A DNA stretch of 64,000 nucleotides. Origin: Streptomyces roseifaciens. GTDB lineage: Bacteria > Actinomycetota > Actinomycetes > Streptomycetales > Streptomycetaceae. The notes beneath the pieces are model-generated. The model ran no database searches, had not been told where the DNA came from, and worked only from the letters and a program-made list of their open reading frames with translations. A program made the position numbers and the translations under genes. How positions within the stretch are numbered: position 1 is the stretch's first letter; each line of letters begins with the position of its first letter. The stretch covers positions 806,001 to 870,000 of the forward strand of contig NZ_LNBE01000004.1 in NCBI RefSeq assembly GCF_001445655.1, given 5' to 3'. This document shows, one piece after another, positions 51,172 to 60,267 of the stretch.

Positions 51172-52622
51172 CGCTCCCCTCCGCCTCCGCCGCCTGGAGC
51201 GGCAAGAACATCACCGTCGCCGGCCTCGGCGTGAGCGGCATCAGCGCCGCCCGCGCCCTGGCCGGCCTCGGCGCCCGGGTGACCGTCGTCGACGGCGGCG
51301 ACGGCCCGAAGCTGCGCGAGCGCGCCGCGGCCCTGGAGGCCGAGGGCATCGCCGTCCGCCTCGGCGACGCGGAGACCCTGCCCGAGGGCACGGAGCTCGT
51401 CGTGACCTCCCCCGGCTGGAAGCCGTCGAGCCCGCTGTTCGCGGCCGCCGCCGAGGCGGGCGTGGAGGTCGTGGGCGACGTGGAGATCGCCTGGCGCCTG
51501 CGCGGCGAGAACGGCCGCGAGCCGGCCGCCTGGCTCGCGGTCACCGGCACCAACGGCAAGACCACCACGGTCCAGATGCTGGCCTCGATCCTCGAGGCCG
51601 CGGGCCTGCGCACGCGGGCCGTCGGCAACATCGGCACGCCGATCATCGACGTGGTGCTGGGCGAGGAGGAGTACGACGTCCTCGCCGTCGAGCTCTCCAG
51701 CTACCAGCTCCACTGGGCGCCGTCCGTCCGCGCCCACTCCGCGGCCGTCCTGAACCTCGCCCCCGACCACCTCGACTGGCACGGCTCCATGCGGGAGTAC
51801 GCCGCCGACAAGGGCCGGATCTACGAGGGCAACCAGGTCGCCTGCGTCTACAACGCCGCCGACCCCGCCACCGAGCACCTGGTCCGCCAGGCCGACGTCG
51901 AGGAGGGCTGCCGCGCGATCGGCTTCACCCTCGGCGCCCCCGGCCCGTCCATGCTCGGCGTCGTCGAGGGCATCCTCGTGGACCGGGCCTTCGTGGCGGA
52001 CCGGCAGACGACCGCGCAGGAGCTCGCCGAGGTCGCCGACGTGAAGCCCGCGGCCCCGCACAACGTCGCCAACGCCCTCGCGGCCGCGGCCCTCGCCCGG
52101 GCCTTCGGCGTCGAGCCCGCGGCCGTCCGGGAGGGCCTGCGCGCCTTCCGGCCGGACGCCCACCGCATCGCCCACGTCGCGGACGTCGCCGGCGTCGCCT
52201 ACGTGGACGACTCCAAGGCCACGAACACCCACGCCGCCGAGGCGTCCCTCGCGGCCTACGAGTCGATCGTGTGGATCGCCGGCGGGCTCGCCAAGGGCGC
52301 CACCTTCGACAGCCTCGTCACCAAGGCCGCCAAGCGGCTGCGCGGCGTCGTCCTCATCGGGGCCGACCGCGCCCTGATCGCGGAAGCGCTGGCGCGACAC
52401 GCCCCGGATGTCCCGGTGGTCGACCTCGACCGGACCGACACTGGGGCGATGGCCGCGGCGGTGCGGGAAGCCGCACGGCTCGCCGGGCCGGGGGACACCG
52501 TGCTCATGGCCCCGGCCTGCGCCTCGATGGACATGTTCACCGACTACAACAAGCGCGGCGAGGCCTTCGCCGAGGCGGTCCGGGACCTGGCCGGCCAGGA
52601 GCCCGGCGGCGCAGGCGCCTAG
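51153..52622 (+). CDS. murD: UDP-MurNAc-L-alanine-D-glutamate ligase
   Basis: A 489-residue Mur ligase adding D-glutamate. N-terminal Rossmann [16 protein letters not shown]-loop [20 protein letters not shown], and C-terminal [14 protein letters not shown] and [21 protein letters not shown] 51153 overlaps mraY by 19 nt; GTG 51168 (GTGA overlap) gives a start five residues later and is equally possible. Confidence 0.95.
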   Translation: MAGHQVTLPSASAAWSGKNITVAGLGVSGISAARALAGLGARVTVVDGGDGPKLRERAAALEAEGIAVRLGDAETLPEGTELVVTSPGWKPSSPLFAAAAEAGVEVVGDVEIAWRLRGENGREPAAWLAVTGTNGKTTTVQMLASILEAAGLRTRAVGNIGTPIIDVVLGEEEYDVLAVELSSYQLHWAPSVRAHSAAVLNLAPDHLDWHGSMREYAADKGRIYEGNQVACVYNAADPATEHLVRQADVEEGCRAIGFTLGAPGPSMLGVVEGILVDRAFVADRQTTAQELAEVADVKPAAPHNVANALAAAALARAFGVEPAAVREGLRAFRPDAHRIAHVADVAGVAYVDDSKATNTHAAEASLAAYESIVWIAGGLAKGATFDSLVTKAAKRLRGVVLIGADRALIAEALARHAPDVPVVDLDRTDTGAMAAAVREAARLAGPGDTVLMAPACASMDMFTDYNKRGEAFAEAVRDLAGQEPGGAGA

Positions 52623-52641
52623 CGGCACGGCTCCTTGTGGC

Positions 52642-52679
52642 GGCCGGAGGGTTTCGCGGATCCGGGAAACCCTCCGGCC
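52642..52679. terminator. Hairpin between murD and ftsW
   Basis: GGCCGGAGGGTTT (52642-52654), 12-nt loop, AAACCCTCCGGCC (52667-52679); perfect 13-bp stem in the 115-nt gap inside the dcw cluster. It could partly terminate transcription or stabilise the mRNA end, so ftsW onward may have its own promoter. Confidence 0.6.
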
Positions 52680-52737
52680 GGTCCCGACGGAACGGTGCAG
52701 CCGTACGCCGCCGGAGACCAGCGAAGGGGACACCCGG

Positions 52738-54141
52738 ATGCACGCGGACGACACCCTGAGGCCGTCCGGCCCTTGGACGGCCCTGCGCGGCCCCGTCGCA
52801 CGCTCCGGACCCGCACGGACGGCCCGTCCGCGCCCGGCAGCGGGCCGTGGAGGCGGCGCGGGCCGCGGCGGGCCCGGCGGCCCCAGGCCGCCCCGCGGCA
52901 GCCTGCTGGGCGGCCTCAGGCAGCTGCACAGGCGCGCCAAGCGCGCCTGGGACCGCCCCCTGACCGCGTACTACCTGGTGATGGGCGGCTCCCTGCTGAT
53001 CACCGTGCTCGGCCTCGTCATGGTCTACTCGGCCTCCCAGATCAAGGCCCTGCAGAACGGCCTGCCGCCGACCTACTTCTTCCGCAAGCAGCTCCTGGCC
53101 GCCGCGATCGGCGCCGTCATGCTGCTCCTGGCCGCGCGCATGCCCGTGCGCCTGCTGCGCGTCTTCGCCTACCCCGCGCTCGCCGGCTCGCTCTTCCTGC
53201 TCTGCCTGGTGCAGGTGCCGGGCATCGGCGAGACCATCAACGGCAACACCAACTGGATCTCCCTCGGCGGCCCCTTCCAGCTCCAGCCGAGCGAGTTCGC
53301 CAAGCTCGCGCTGGTGCTGTGGGGCGCGGACCTGCTGGCCCGCAAGCAGTCCAAGAAGCTGCTCACCCAGTGGAAGCACCTGCTGGTGCCGCTGGTGCCC
53401 GTCACCTTCGTGCTGCTCGGCCTGATCATGCTGGGCGGCGACATGGGGACCACCGTGGTGCTCACCACGGTGCTGCTCGGGCTGCTGTGGGTGGCCGGGG
53501 CGCCGACGCGGCTGTTCGCCGGGGTCTTCGGCGTCACCGCCGTGCTCGCCGTCCTGTTCATCAAGACCAGCGCCAACCGGATGTCCCGGCTGGCCTGCAT
53601 CGGGGCCACCGACCCCGGCAACCACGACCAGTGCTGGCAGGCCGTGCACGGGATCTACGCGCTGGCCAACGGCGGCTGGTTCGGTGCCGGGCTGGGGGCG
53701 AGCGTGGAGAAATGGGGCGAACTCCCCGAACCCCACACCGACTTCATCTTCGCCATCACCGGCGAGGAGCTGGGCCTGGCGGGGACGCTGTCGGTACTCG
53801 CCCTCTTCGCGGCTCTAGGCTATGCGGGTATCCGCGTGGCCGGACGCACGGAGGACCCCTTCGTGAGGTACGCCGCGGGAGGTGTGACCACCTGGATCAC
53901 GGCCCAGGCCGTGGTCAACATCGGTGCGGTGCTCGGCCTGCTGCCGATCGCCGGTGTCCCCCTGCCGCTGTTCTCCTACGGAGGGTCCGCCCTGCTGCCG
54001 ACCATGTTCGCCATCGGGCTGCTGATCGCCTTCGCGCGCGACGAACCCGGTGCACGGGCGGCGCTGGCCATGCGGCAGCCTGGGGTGAGATGGAAGACGA
54101 TGAGACGGCGCGTCAAGAAGCGACCGTCCGGAGAGCGGTGA
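52738..54141 (+). CDS. ftsW: Septal peptidoglycan glycosyltransferase (SEDS protein)
   Basis: A 467-residue SEDS polymerase with ten membrane helices after an Arg/Gly/Pro-rich cytoplasmic N-terminus of about 75 residues. Motifs: NGNTNWISLGG, QPSEFAKLALVLW, MLGGDMGTTVV with the catalytic Asp region, EKWGELPEPHTDFIFAITGEELG, and LPLFSYGGSALLPTM. ATG 52738 follows GAAGGGG. A GACAC pentamer at 52729-52733 matches the WhiA core motif but is short. Confidence 0.95.
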   Translation: MHADDTLRPSGPWTALRGPVARSGPARTARPRPAAGRGGGAGRGGPGGPRPPRGSLLGGLRQLHRRAKRAWDRPLTAYYLVMGGSLLITVLGLVMVYSASQIKALQNGLPPTYFFRKQLLAAAIGAVMLLLAARMPVRLLRVFAYPALAGSLFLLCLVQVPGIGETINGNTNWISLGGPFQLQPSEFAKLALVLWGADLLARKQSKKLLTQWKHLLVPLVPVTFVLLGLIMLGGDMGTTVVLTTVLLGLLWVAGAPTRLFAGVFGVTAVLAVLFIKTSANRMSRLACIGATDPGNHDQCWQAVHGIYALANGGWFGAGLGASVEKWGELPEPHTDFIFAITGEELGLAGTLSVLALFAALGYAGIRVAGRTEDPFVRYAAGGVTTWITAQAVVNIGAVLGLLPIAGVPLPLFSYGGSALLPTMFAIGLLIAFARDEPGARAALAMRQPGVRWKTMRRRVKKRPSGER

Positions 54142-54147
54142 ATTTCG

Positions 54148-55242
54148 GTGCATGTCGTACTCGCCGGTGGGGGGACCGCCGGCCACATCGAGCCCGCGCT
54201 CGCCCTCGCGGACGCCCTGCGCAGGCAGGACCCGACCGTGGGGATCACGGCGCTCGGCACGGAGCGGGGCCTGGAGACCCGGCTCGTGCCCGAGCGGGGC
54301 TATGAGCTCGGTCTCATCCCCGCCGTACCGCTGCCCCGCAAGCCCACACCCGAGCTGATCACCGTCCCCGGGCGGCTGCGCGGCACGATCAAGGCGGCCG
54401 AGCAGATCCTGGAGCGCACCAAGGCGGACTGCGTGGTCGGCTTCGGCGGCTACGTGGCGCTGCCCGGCTACCTGGCCGCCAAGCGGCTCGGCGTGCCGAT
54501 CATCGTGCACGAGGCCAACGCCCGGCCCGGCCTCGCCAACAAGATCGGCTCGCGCTACGCCGCCGGGGTCGCGGTGTCCACCCCGGACAGCAAGCTGCGC
54601 AACGCCCGCTACGTGGGCATCCCGCTGCGCCGCACCATCGCCACCCTGGACCGCGGCGCCGCCCGGCCCGAGGCGCGGGCGTACTTCGGGCTCGACCAGA
54701 ACCTGCCCACGCTGCTGGTCTCCGGCGGCTCGCAGGGCGCCCGCCGCCTGAACGAGGTCGTCCAGGCCGTCGTCCCGTTCCTGCAGCGTGCCGGCATCCA
54801 GGTGCTGCACGCGGTCGGTCCGAAGAACGACCTGCCGCGCGTGGACAACATGCCCGGAATGCCGCCCTACATCCCGGTACCGTACGTGGACCGGATGGAC
54901 CTCGCGTACGCCGCGGCCGACATGATGCTCTGCCGCGCGGGCGCGATGACCGTCGCCGAGCTGTCCGCCGTCGGGCTGCCCGCCGCCTACGTCCCGCTGC
55001 CCATCGGCAACGGCGAGCAGCGGCTGAACGCCCAGCCGGTGGTCAAGGCCGGCGGCGGACTGCTGGTGGACGACGCCGAGCTGACGCCCGAGTGGGTGCA
55101 GAGCCACGTGCTCCCGGTGCTCGCCGACCCGCACCGGCTGTACGAGATGTCCCGTGCCGCCTCCGAGTTCGGCCGCCGGGACGCCGACGACCTGCTCGTC
55201 GGCATGGTGTACGAGGCGATTGCCGCCAAGAGAGCGGGCTGA
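54148..55242 (+). CDS. murG: UDP-GlcNAc:lipid I N-acetylglucosaminyltransferase
   Basis: A 364-residue peripheral membrane GT-B enzyme making lipid II. Motifs: LAGGGTAGHIEPALALA, GFGGYVALP, HEANARPGLANK, SGGSQGARRLN, and AGAMTVAELSAVGLPA. GTG 54148, 6 nt after ftsW. murC, which follows murG in many actinobacteria, is not here; ftsQ comes next. Confidence 0.96.
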   Translation: MHVVLAGGGTAGHIEPALALADALRRQDPTVGITALGTERGLETRLVPERGYELGLIPAVPLPRKPTPELITVPGRLRGTIKAAEQILERTKADCVVGFGGYVALPGYLAAKRLGVPIIVHEANARPGLANKIGSRYAAGVAVSTPDSKLRNARYVGIPLRRTIATLDRGAARPEARAYFGLDQNLPTLLVSGGSQGARRLNEVVQAVVPFLQRAGIQVLHAVGPKNDLPRVDNMPGMPPYIPVPYVDRMDLAYAAADMMLCRAGAMTVAELSAVGLPAAYVPLPIGNGEQRLNAQPVVKAGGGLLVDDAELTPEWVQSHVLPVLADPHRLYEMSRAASEFGRRDADDLLVGMVYEAIAAKRAG

Positions 55243-55265
55243 CGCCCGGAGCAGGAGGCTGGAGC

Positions 55266-56132
55266 GTGGCCGGACCGACGACCGCACGGCGCGGTGGCGC
55301 GAGGAGCAGCAAGTCGGTGCGGCCCGGCGGCGGCGCTCCCTCCCGGCCGGCCAGGAAGCCGGCCGGGAGGCCGCCCGGGCGCGGTCCGCGCCGCGGCGGC
55401 CTGCGCTCCAGGCTGCCCCGCGGCCGCCGGCTGGTGCTGTGGGCGGTGGCCGCCGTACTCGCCGGCGGTGCCGCCGGATGGGCCCTCTACGGCTCCACCT
55501 GGCTGCGCGCCACCCGGGTGGAGGTTTCCGGCGCCCGCGTGCTGACGCCCGCTGAGGTGCGGGCCGCCGCCGACGTCCGGCTCGGCGGTCCGCTGGTCTC
55601 CGTGGACACCGACGCCATCGAGGAACGGCTGCGGGACGCCCTGCCCCGGATCGCCTCGGTCAGGGTCGAGCGGTCCTGGCCGCACACGGTCGGCCTGAAA
55701 GTGGTCGAGCGTCAGCCCAAGGCGATCGTCCAGGACGCCGCAAAGGGTGGAAGATTTATCGAAATCGACGGCGAGGGCGTACGGTTCGCCACAGTCGATC
55801 AAGCTCCGGGCGGCGTGCCCCGGCTGTCCGTGGAGCCCTCGGGCGCCGCGGCGGCCAGTCTGCGCCGGTTCGGCCCCGAACGGCTGGAGCGCGAGGGCGT
55901 CCGGGTCGCCGAGGCGCTGCCCGAGGCCGTGCGGGCGGACACCCGAACCATCCGCGTACGCTCGTACGACTCCATCACCCTGGAGCTGACGGGCGATCGG
56001 ACGGTCGTGTGGGGCAGCGGGGAGCGGGGCGAGGCGAAGGCCCGTGCGCTGACGGCTCTGCTGAAGGCCGCGCGGGGTGCCGATCGCTTCGACGTGAGCG
56101 CTCCCAGCGCTCCCGCGGCGTCGGGGAGTTGA
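55266..56132 (+). CDS. ftsQ: Cell division protein FtsQ
   Basis: A 288-residue bitopic protein: Arg/Gly-rich cytoplasmic N-terminus, one membrane helix at about 59-77, a POTRA domain (LRATRVEVSGARVLTPAEV...) and a beta domain (FIEIDGEGVRFATV). GTG 55266 follows AGGAGG. Partner of FtsL in activating septal synthesis. Its stop leaves a 239-nt control region before ftsZ. Confidence 0.93.
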   Translation: MAGPTTARRGGARSSKSVRPGGGAPSRPARKPAGRPPGRGPRRGGLRSRLPRGRRLVLWAVAAVLAGGAAGWALYGSTWLRATRVEVSGARVLTPAEVRAAADVRLGGPLVSVDTDAIEERLRDALPRIASVRVERSWPHTVGLKVVERQPKAIVQDAAKGGRFIEIDGEGVRFATVDQAPGGVPRLSVEPSGAAAASLRRFGPERLEREGVRVAEALPEAVRADTRTIRVRSYDSITLELTGDRTVVWGSGERGEAKARALTALLKAARGADRFDVSAPSAPAASGS

Positions 56133-56180
56133 CGGCCGGGGTGGCCGGGCAGCACCCTGGCTGGCTACGGCTATGGGTGA

Positions 56181-56193
56181 TCACATAGGGTGA
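56181..56193. promoter_or_regulatory. BldD-type palindrome upstream of ftsZ
   Basis: TCACATAGGGTGA fits the BldD core TNAC-N5-GTNA exactly, 179 nt before the ftsZ start. BldD with c-di-GMP is known to bind the ftsZ region in Streptomyces and repress sporulation genes during growth. Binding here is inferred. Confidence 0.65.
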
Positions 56194-56222
56194 AAAGAAA
56201 AACGGGAGGTTCGGCGTGTTCG

Positions 56223-56252
56223 TTGAACGCGCGCGGCTTGTCGACTTAGTGT
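56223..56252 (+). promoter_or_regulatory. Promoter upstream of ftsZ
   Basis: TTGAAC (56223-56228), 18-nt spacer, TAGTGT (56247-56252). GTGTC at 56249-56253 is the complement of the WhiA core GACAC and overlaps the -10. A second -10-like TAAACT is at 56294-56299. Streptomyces ftsZ is known to have several promoters, one sporulation-specific; which this is cannot be told. Confidence 0.65.
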
Positions 56253-56371
56253 CCTGTTCGGAGAACCCCAGCGAACAGCGGCACCGGTAACCCTAAACTT
56301 CACGTTGAGGGTTCGGGTCGGCACTGAACCGTCCCCCAGGCATACGTAACTCGAGGCGAGAGGCCTTCGAC

Positions 56372-57607
56372 GTGGCAGCACCGCAGAACTACCTCGCAGT
56401 CATCAAGGTCGTCGGCATCGGCGGCGGTGGCGTGAACGCCATCAACCGGATGATCGAGGTCGGTCTCAAGGGCGTCGAGTTCATCGCGATCAACACCGAT
56501 GCACAGGCCCTGCTGATGAGCGACGCCGACGTCAAGCTCGACGTCGGCCGTGAGCTCACCCGCGGCCTCGGCGCCGGCGCCAACCCCGACGTCGGCCGCA
56601 AGGCCGCCGAGGACCACCGCGAGGAGATCGAGGAGGTCCTCAAGGGGGCCGACATGGTCTTCGTGACCGCGGGCGAGGGCGGCGGTACCGGCACCGGCGG
56701 CGCCCCCGTCGTCGCCAACATCGCCCGTTCGCTGGGCGCCCTGACGATCGGTGTGGTCACCCGGCCGTTCACCTTCGAGGGCCGCCGCCGTGCGAACCAG
56801 GCGGAGGACGGCATCGCGGGTCTGCGCGACGAGGTCGACACCCTCATCGTGATCCCGAACGACCGGCTGCTGTCCATCTCGGACCGTCAGGTGAGCGTGC
56901 TCGACGCGTTCAAGTCCGCGGACCAGGTGCTGCTGTCGGGCGTCCAGGGCATCACCGACCTGATCACCACCCCGGGCCTGATCAACCTCGACTTCGCCGA
57001 CGTCAAGTCCGTGATGTCCGAGGCGGGCTCGGCGCTCATGGGCATCGGCTCGGCCCGCGGCGACGACCGCGCGGTGGCCGCCGCCGAGATGGCGATCTCC
57101 TCGCCGCTGCTGGAGGCGTCCATCGACGGCGCCCGCGGCGTCCTGCTCTCCATCTCCGGCGGCTCCGACCTCGGTCTCTTCGAGATCAACGAGGCCGCCC
57201 AGCTGGTCAGCGAGGCCGCCCACCCCGAGGCCAACATCATCTTCGGTGCCGTCATCGACGACGCCCTGGGTGACGAGGTCCGGGTCACCGTCATCGCCGC
57301 CGGCTTCGACGGCGGCCAGCCGCCGGCCAAGGGCAGTCGCGACAAGGTGCTCGGCTCCTCCTACGGCTCCGGCCGCGAGGAGACCCCGGCCGCCTCGGCC
57401 CCGCGCCCGGCCACCCCGGCCGAGCCCTCGCGTCCGTCCTTCGGCGGCCTCGGCAGTGTGACCCCGCGCACCGAGGAGCCCGCGGCCGACCCGGTGCCGG
57501 TCAACGAGCTCCCCCCGCCGCCGGTCTCCTCCCCGCAGGTCCCGCCGGCCCGTCCGTACCAGGACTCGACCGCCGAGGAACTGGACGTTCCGGACTTCCT
57601 CAAGTAG
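56372..57607 (+). CDS. ftsZ: Cell division GTPase FtsZ
   Basis: Tubulin-like GTPase of 411 residues that polymerises into the Z-ring and, in Streptomyces, the sporulation ladders. GTP signature [16 protein letters not shown]7 loop region [11 protein letters not shown], and a C-terminal linker rich in Pro/Ala ending in ELDVPDFLK, the conserved tail that binds SepF. GTG 56372 after GAGGCGAGAGG. Confidence 0.98.
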   Translation: MAAPQNYLAVIKVVGIGGGGVNAINRMIEVGLKGVEFIAINTDAQALLMSDADVKLDVGRELTRGLGAGANPDVGRKAAEDHREEIEEVLKGADMVFVTAGEGGGTGTGGAPVVANIARSLGALTIGVVTRPFTFEGRRRANQAEDGIAGLRDEVDTLIVIPNDRLLSISDRQVSVLDAFKSADQVLLSGVQGITDLITTPGLINLDFADVKSVMSEAGSALMGIGSARGDDRAVAAAEMAISSPLLEASIDGARGVLLSISGGSDLGLFEINEAAQLVSEAAHPEANIIFGAVIDDALGDEVRVTVIAAGFDGGQPPAKGSRDKVLGSSYGSGREETPAASAPRPATPAEPSRPSFGGLGSVTPRTEEPAADPVPVNELPPPPVSSPQVPPARPYQDSTAEELDVPDFLK

Positions 57608-57620
57608 GACGTACGAGCGA

Positions 57621-58388
57621 GTGAGCGGCATAGGACAACAGCACGCAGTGACATCGGAAGCTGTGTCGCACGATCAGCACGGAAGCGGCGCGCACTTCGC
57701 CTTCACCGACAGGTGGGGCGGGGTGAGCGCCGCTCCGTATGACGAGCTCAACCTCGGCGGCGCGGTCGGCGACGACCCGGCCGCCGTCCGGGCCAACCGG
57801 GAGCGCGCGGCGAAGTCGCTCGGCCTCGACCCGGCGGACGTCGTCTGGATGAACCAGGTGCACGGCCGGGACGTGGCCGTGGTCGACGGCCCCTGGCGGA
57901 GCGCCGACATCCCCGCGGTCGACGGGGTGGTGACCGCCCGTCGGGGTCTGGCCCTCGCGGTCCTGACCGCGGACTGCACCCCGGTACTCCTCGCCGACCC
58001 GGTCGCCGGAGTCGTGGGCGCGGCCCACGCCGGCCGCCCGGGTCTGGTCGCGGGAGTGGTTCCCGCGACCGTCGAGATGATGATCACTCTCGGCGCGGAC
58101 CCCGCCCGGATCCTCGCGCACACCGGCCCCGCGGTCTGCGGCCTGTGCTACGAGGTGCCCGAGGCGATGCGGGCCGAGGTCGCCGAGACCGTGCCCGAGG
58201 CCTGGGCCACCACCCGGCAGGGCACCCCGGCCGTGGACGTGGCCGCGGGAGTGCGCGCCCAACTCGCCCGGCTCGGCGTGACGATGAGCGGACAATCTCA
58301 CATCTGCACGCTGGAGTCGGCTGATCACTTCTCGTACCGGCGCGAGCGCACCACGGGGCGACTCGCCAGCTATGTCTGGTTGGACTGA
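57621..58388 (+). CDS. pgeF: Peptidoglycan editing factor / multicopper polyphenol oxidoreductase (YfiH)
   Basis: A 255-residue laccase-domain protein of the DUF152/YfiH family, shown in E. coli to remove misplaced L-Ser from peptidoglycan precursors. Metal ligands: His in MNQVHG, Cys in TADCTPVLLA and His in AAHAGRPG; also GPAVCGLCYEV. GTG 57621 lies 13 nt after ftsZ. The position behind ftsZ is conserved in actinobacteria. Confidence 0.9.
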   Translation: MSGIGQQHAVTSEAVSHDQHGSGAHFAFTDRWGGVSAAPYDELNLGGAVGDDPAAVRANRERAAKSLGLDPADVVWMNQVHGRDVAVVDGPWRSADIPAVDGVVTARRGLALAVLTADCTPVLLADPVAGVVGAAHAGRPGLVAGVVPATVEMMITLGADPARILAHTGPAVCGLCYEVPEAMRAEVAETVPEAWATTRQGTPAVDVAAGVRAQLARLGVTMSGQSHICTLESADHFSYRRERTTGRLASYVWLD

Positions 58389-58393
58389 GAACT

Positions 58394-59122
58394 GTGACGG
58401 ACCGGAGAACGGAACTCGCCGACAACCTGGCCCGCGTGGAGGAACGTATCTCCGCGGCCTGCGCCGCGGCGGGCCGCCCGCGCGAGGACGTGACCCTGAT
58501 CGTGGTCACCAAGACCTACCCCGCGAGTGACGTGCGACTCCTCGCCGAGCTCGGGGTGCGCCACGTCGCCGAGAATCGCGACCAGGACGCGGCGCCGAAG
58601 GCGGCCGAGTGCGCGGATCTGCCCCTCACCTGGCACTTCGTCGGACAATTGCAGACGAACAAGGTGCGTTCGGTGGCCGGTTATGCCGACTTTGTGCATT
58701 CGGTCGACCGGACCCGGCTCGTCACCGCACTCTCCACGGCGGCCGCCAAGGCCGGCCGGACCCTGGACTGCCTGATTCAGGTGGCACTTGACGCAGAGTC
58801 GGGCGAACCCGGAAAACGCAGCGAAAGGGGCGGAGTCGCTCCTGACGGTGTGGCAGAACTCGCCGATGCGCTCGCCGGAGCCGAAGCGCTGCGCCCCGCG
58901 GGCCTGATGACGGTCGCTCCGCTCGTCGGACCATATGCAGGACGGCCGAGGGCCGCCTTCGACCGGCTGATGGAAATCTCAACGGGCCTGCGCGCGGCCC
59001 ATCCTGCTGCGAACATGGTGTCAGCAGGGATGAGCGCGGATCTGGATGACGCCGTGGCCGCCGGGGCGACACATGTACGTGTCGGATCGGCGGTACTCGG
59101 AGTCCGACCCAGGCTCGGGTAA
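58394..59122 (+). CDS. YggS-family pyridoxal phosphate homeostasis protein
   Basis: A 242-residue single-domain PLP-binding TIM barrel. PLP lysine in LIVVTKTYPASDV; WHFVGQLQTNKVR and the phosphate-binding SAGMSADLDDAVAAGATHVRVG are typical. No catalytic activity is known; it balances PLP and amino-acid pools. GTG 58394, 5 nt after pgeF. Confidence 0.93.
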   Translation: MTDRRTELADNLARVEERISAACAAAGRPREDVTLIVVTKTYPASDVRLLAELGVRHVAENRDQDAAPKAAECADLPLTWHFVGQLQTNKVRSVAGYADFVHSVDRTRLVTALSTAAAKAGRTLDCLIQVALDAESGEPGKRSERGGVAPDGVAELADALAGAEALRPAGLMTVAPLVGPYAGRPRAAFDRLMEISTGLRAAHPAANMVSAGMSADLDDAVAAGATHVRVGSAVLGVRPRLG

Positions 59123-59244
59123 CGTCGCCAAGAAGTCGGACCACAGCAAAAAATATGGTCATTCCCGCCAGAAGGCGGGCAGACCGCGTGGATCCAAGGC
59201 GCCGTTGACGGAGCCGATCCACCACAGAGCGGAGGACGCAGAGA

Positions 59245-59856
59245 ATGGCCGGCGCGATGCGCAAGATGGCGGTCTACCTCGGCCTCGTGGAGGACGATGG
59301 GTACGACGGCCCGGGGTTCGACCCCGACGACGAGTTCGAACCCGAGCCGGAGCCCGACCGACGCAGGCAGCAGCATCAGCAACACCTCGCACAACAGACG
59401 CAATCGGACGAACCGGTTCGAGTCGCCCAGCCGCCTGCACAGCGCGAACCCGCTCCGCTCACAGCGGAAACGGGACGACCCGCCCGAATCGCCCCCGTGG
59501 CGTCCATCACACCCGAACGCCACTCTCTGGAGAAGAACGCACCGGTGATCATGCCCAAGGTTGTGTCCGAGCGGGAGCCCTACCGCATCACGACGTTGCA
59601 CCCCCGGACCTACAACGAAGCCCGTACCATCGGGGAACACTTCCGCGAGGGCACCCCGGTGATCATGAATCTGACGGAGATGGACGACACGGATGCGAAG
59701 CGACTTGTCGACTTCGCCGCCGGCCTCGTCTTCGGTCTCCACGGCAGCATCGAGCGGGTGACGCAGAAGGTGTTCCTGCTGTCTCCTGCTAACGTCGATG
59801 TCACGGCGGAGGACAAGGCCCGCATCGCAGAGGGTGGGTTCTTCAATCAGAGCTGA
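59245..59856 (+). CDS. sepF: Z-ring membrane anchor SepF
   Basis: A 203-residue protein with an N-terminal amphipathic helix ([10 protein letters not shown]), an acidic/Gln-rich linker (about 15-95), and the C-terminal SepF domain ([25 protein letters not shown] ... [20 protein letters not shown]) that binds FtsZ. ATG 59245 follows GGAGGA. The 122-nt gap before it contains a small hairpin CCCGCC-AGAA-GGCGGG at 59164-59179 and a TATGGT hexamer (59155-59160). Confidence 0.95.
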   Translation: MAGAMRKMAVYLGLVEDDGYDGPGFDPDDEFEPEPEPDRRRQQHQQHLAQQTQSDEPVRVAQPPAQREPAPLTAETGRPARIAPVASITPERHSLEKNAPVIMPKVVSEREPYRITTLHPRTYNEARTIGEHFREGTPVIMNLTEMDDTDAKRLVDFAAGLVFGLHGSIERVTQKVFLLSPANVDVTAEDKARIAEGGFFNQS

Positions 59857-59933
59857 GACGCAATACCTGGCGATACCGGGAGAATGACGGCCGAACAGGC
59901 CGGGTACGAGCAAGGGGAGAGGGAAGCGCGGGA

Positions 59934-60218
59934 ATGAGCATCGCACTGCAGGTGATCTACGTCGCGCTGTATTGCTTCCTGTTTGTACTGATCTTCCGGC
60001 TGGTGATGGATTACGTCTTCCAGTTCGCTCGCTCATGGCAACCCGGTAAGGCGATGGTGGTCATCCTTGAGGCCACCTACACTGTCACCGATCCGCCACT
60101 CAAGCTTCTGCGGCGGTTCATTCCGCCGCTGCGTCTCGGGGGCGTGGCGCTCGACCTGTCCTTCTTCGTATTGATGATTATCGTCTTCATCCTGATCCGC
60201 GTCGTGGAGCAGGTGTGA
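59934..60218 (+). CDS. YggT-family membrane protein
   Basis: A 94-residue protein with two hydrophobic segments (about 5-25 and 66-92) and between them the family signature TDPPLKLLRRFIPPLRLGGVALDLS. ATG 59934 after GGGGAGAGGG. Conserved between sepF and divIVA in actinobacteria; likely helps envelope or division but function is unproven. Confidence 0.93.
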   Translation: MSIALQVIYVALYCFLFVLIFRLVMDYVFQFARSWQPGKAMVVILEATYTVTDPPLKLLRRFIPPLRLGGVALDLSFFVLMIIVFILIRVVEQV

Positions 60219-60267
60219 ACGATACGGTCTTGCCGATTGCCGACGACTACGTTGAGGTGAAGAAGAG

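Noticed and set aside
59046..59792. Plus-strand open frame overlapping yggS end and sepF
   Set aside because: Out of frame with SepF, Arg/Pro-rich, no domain.
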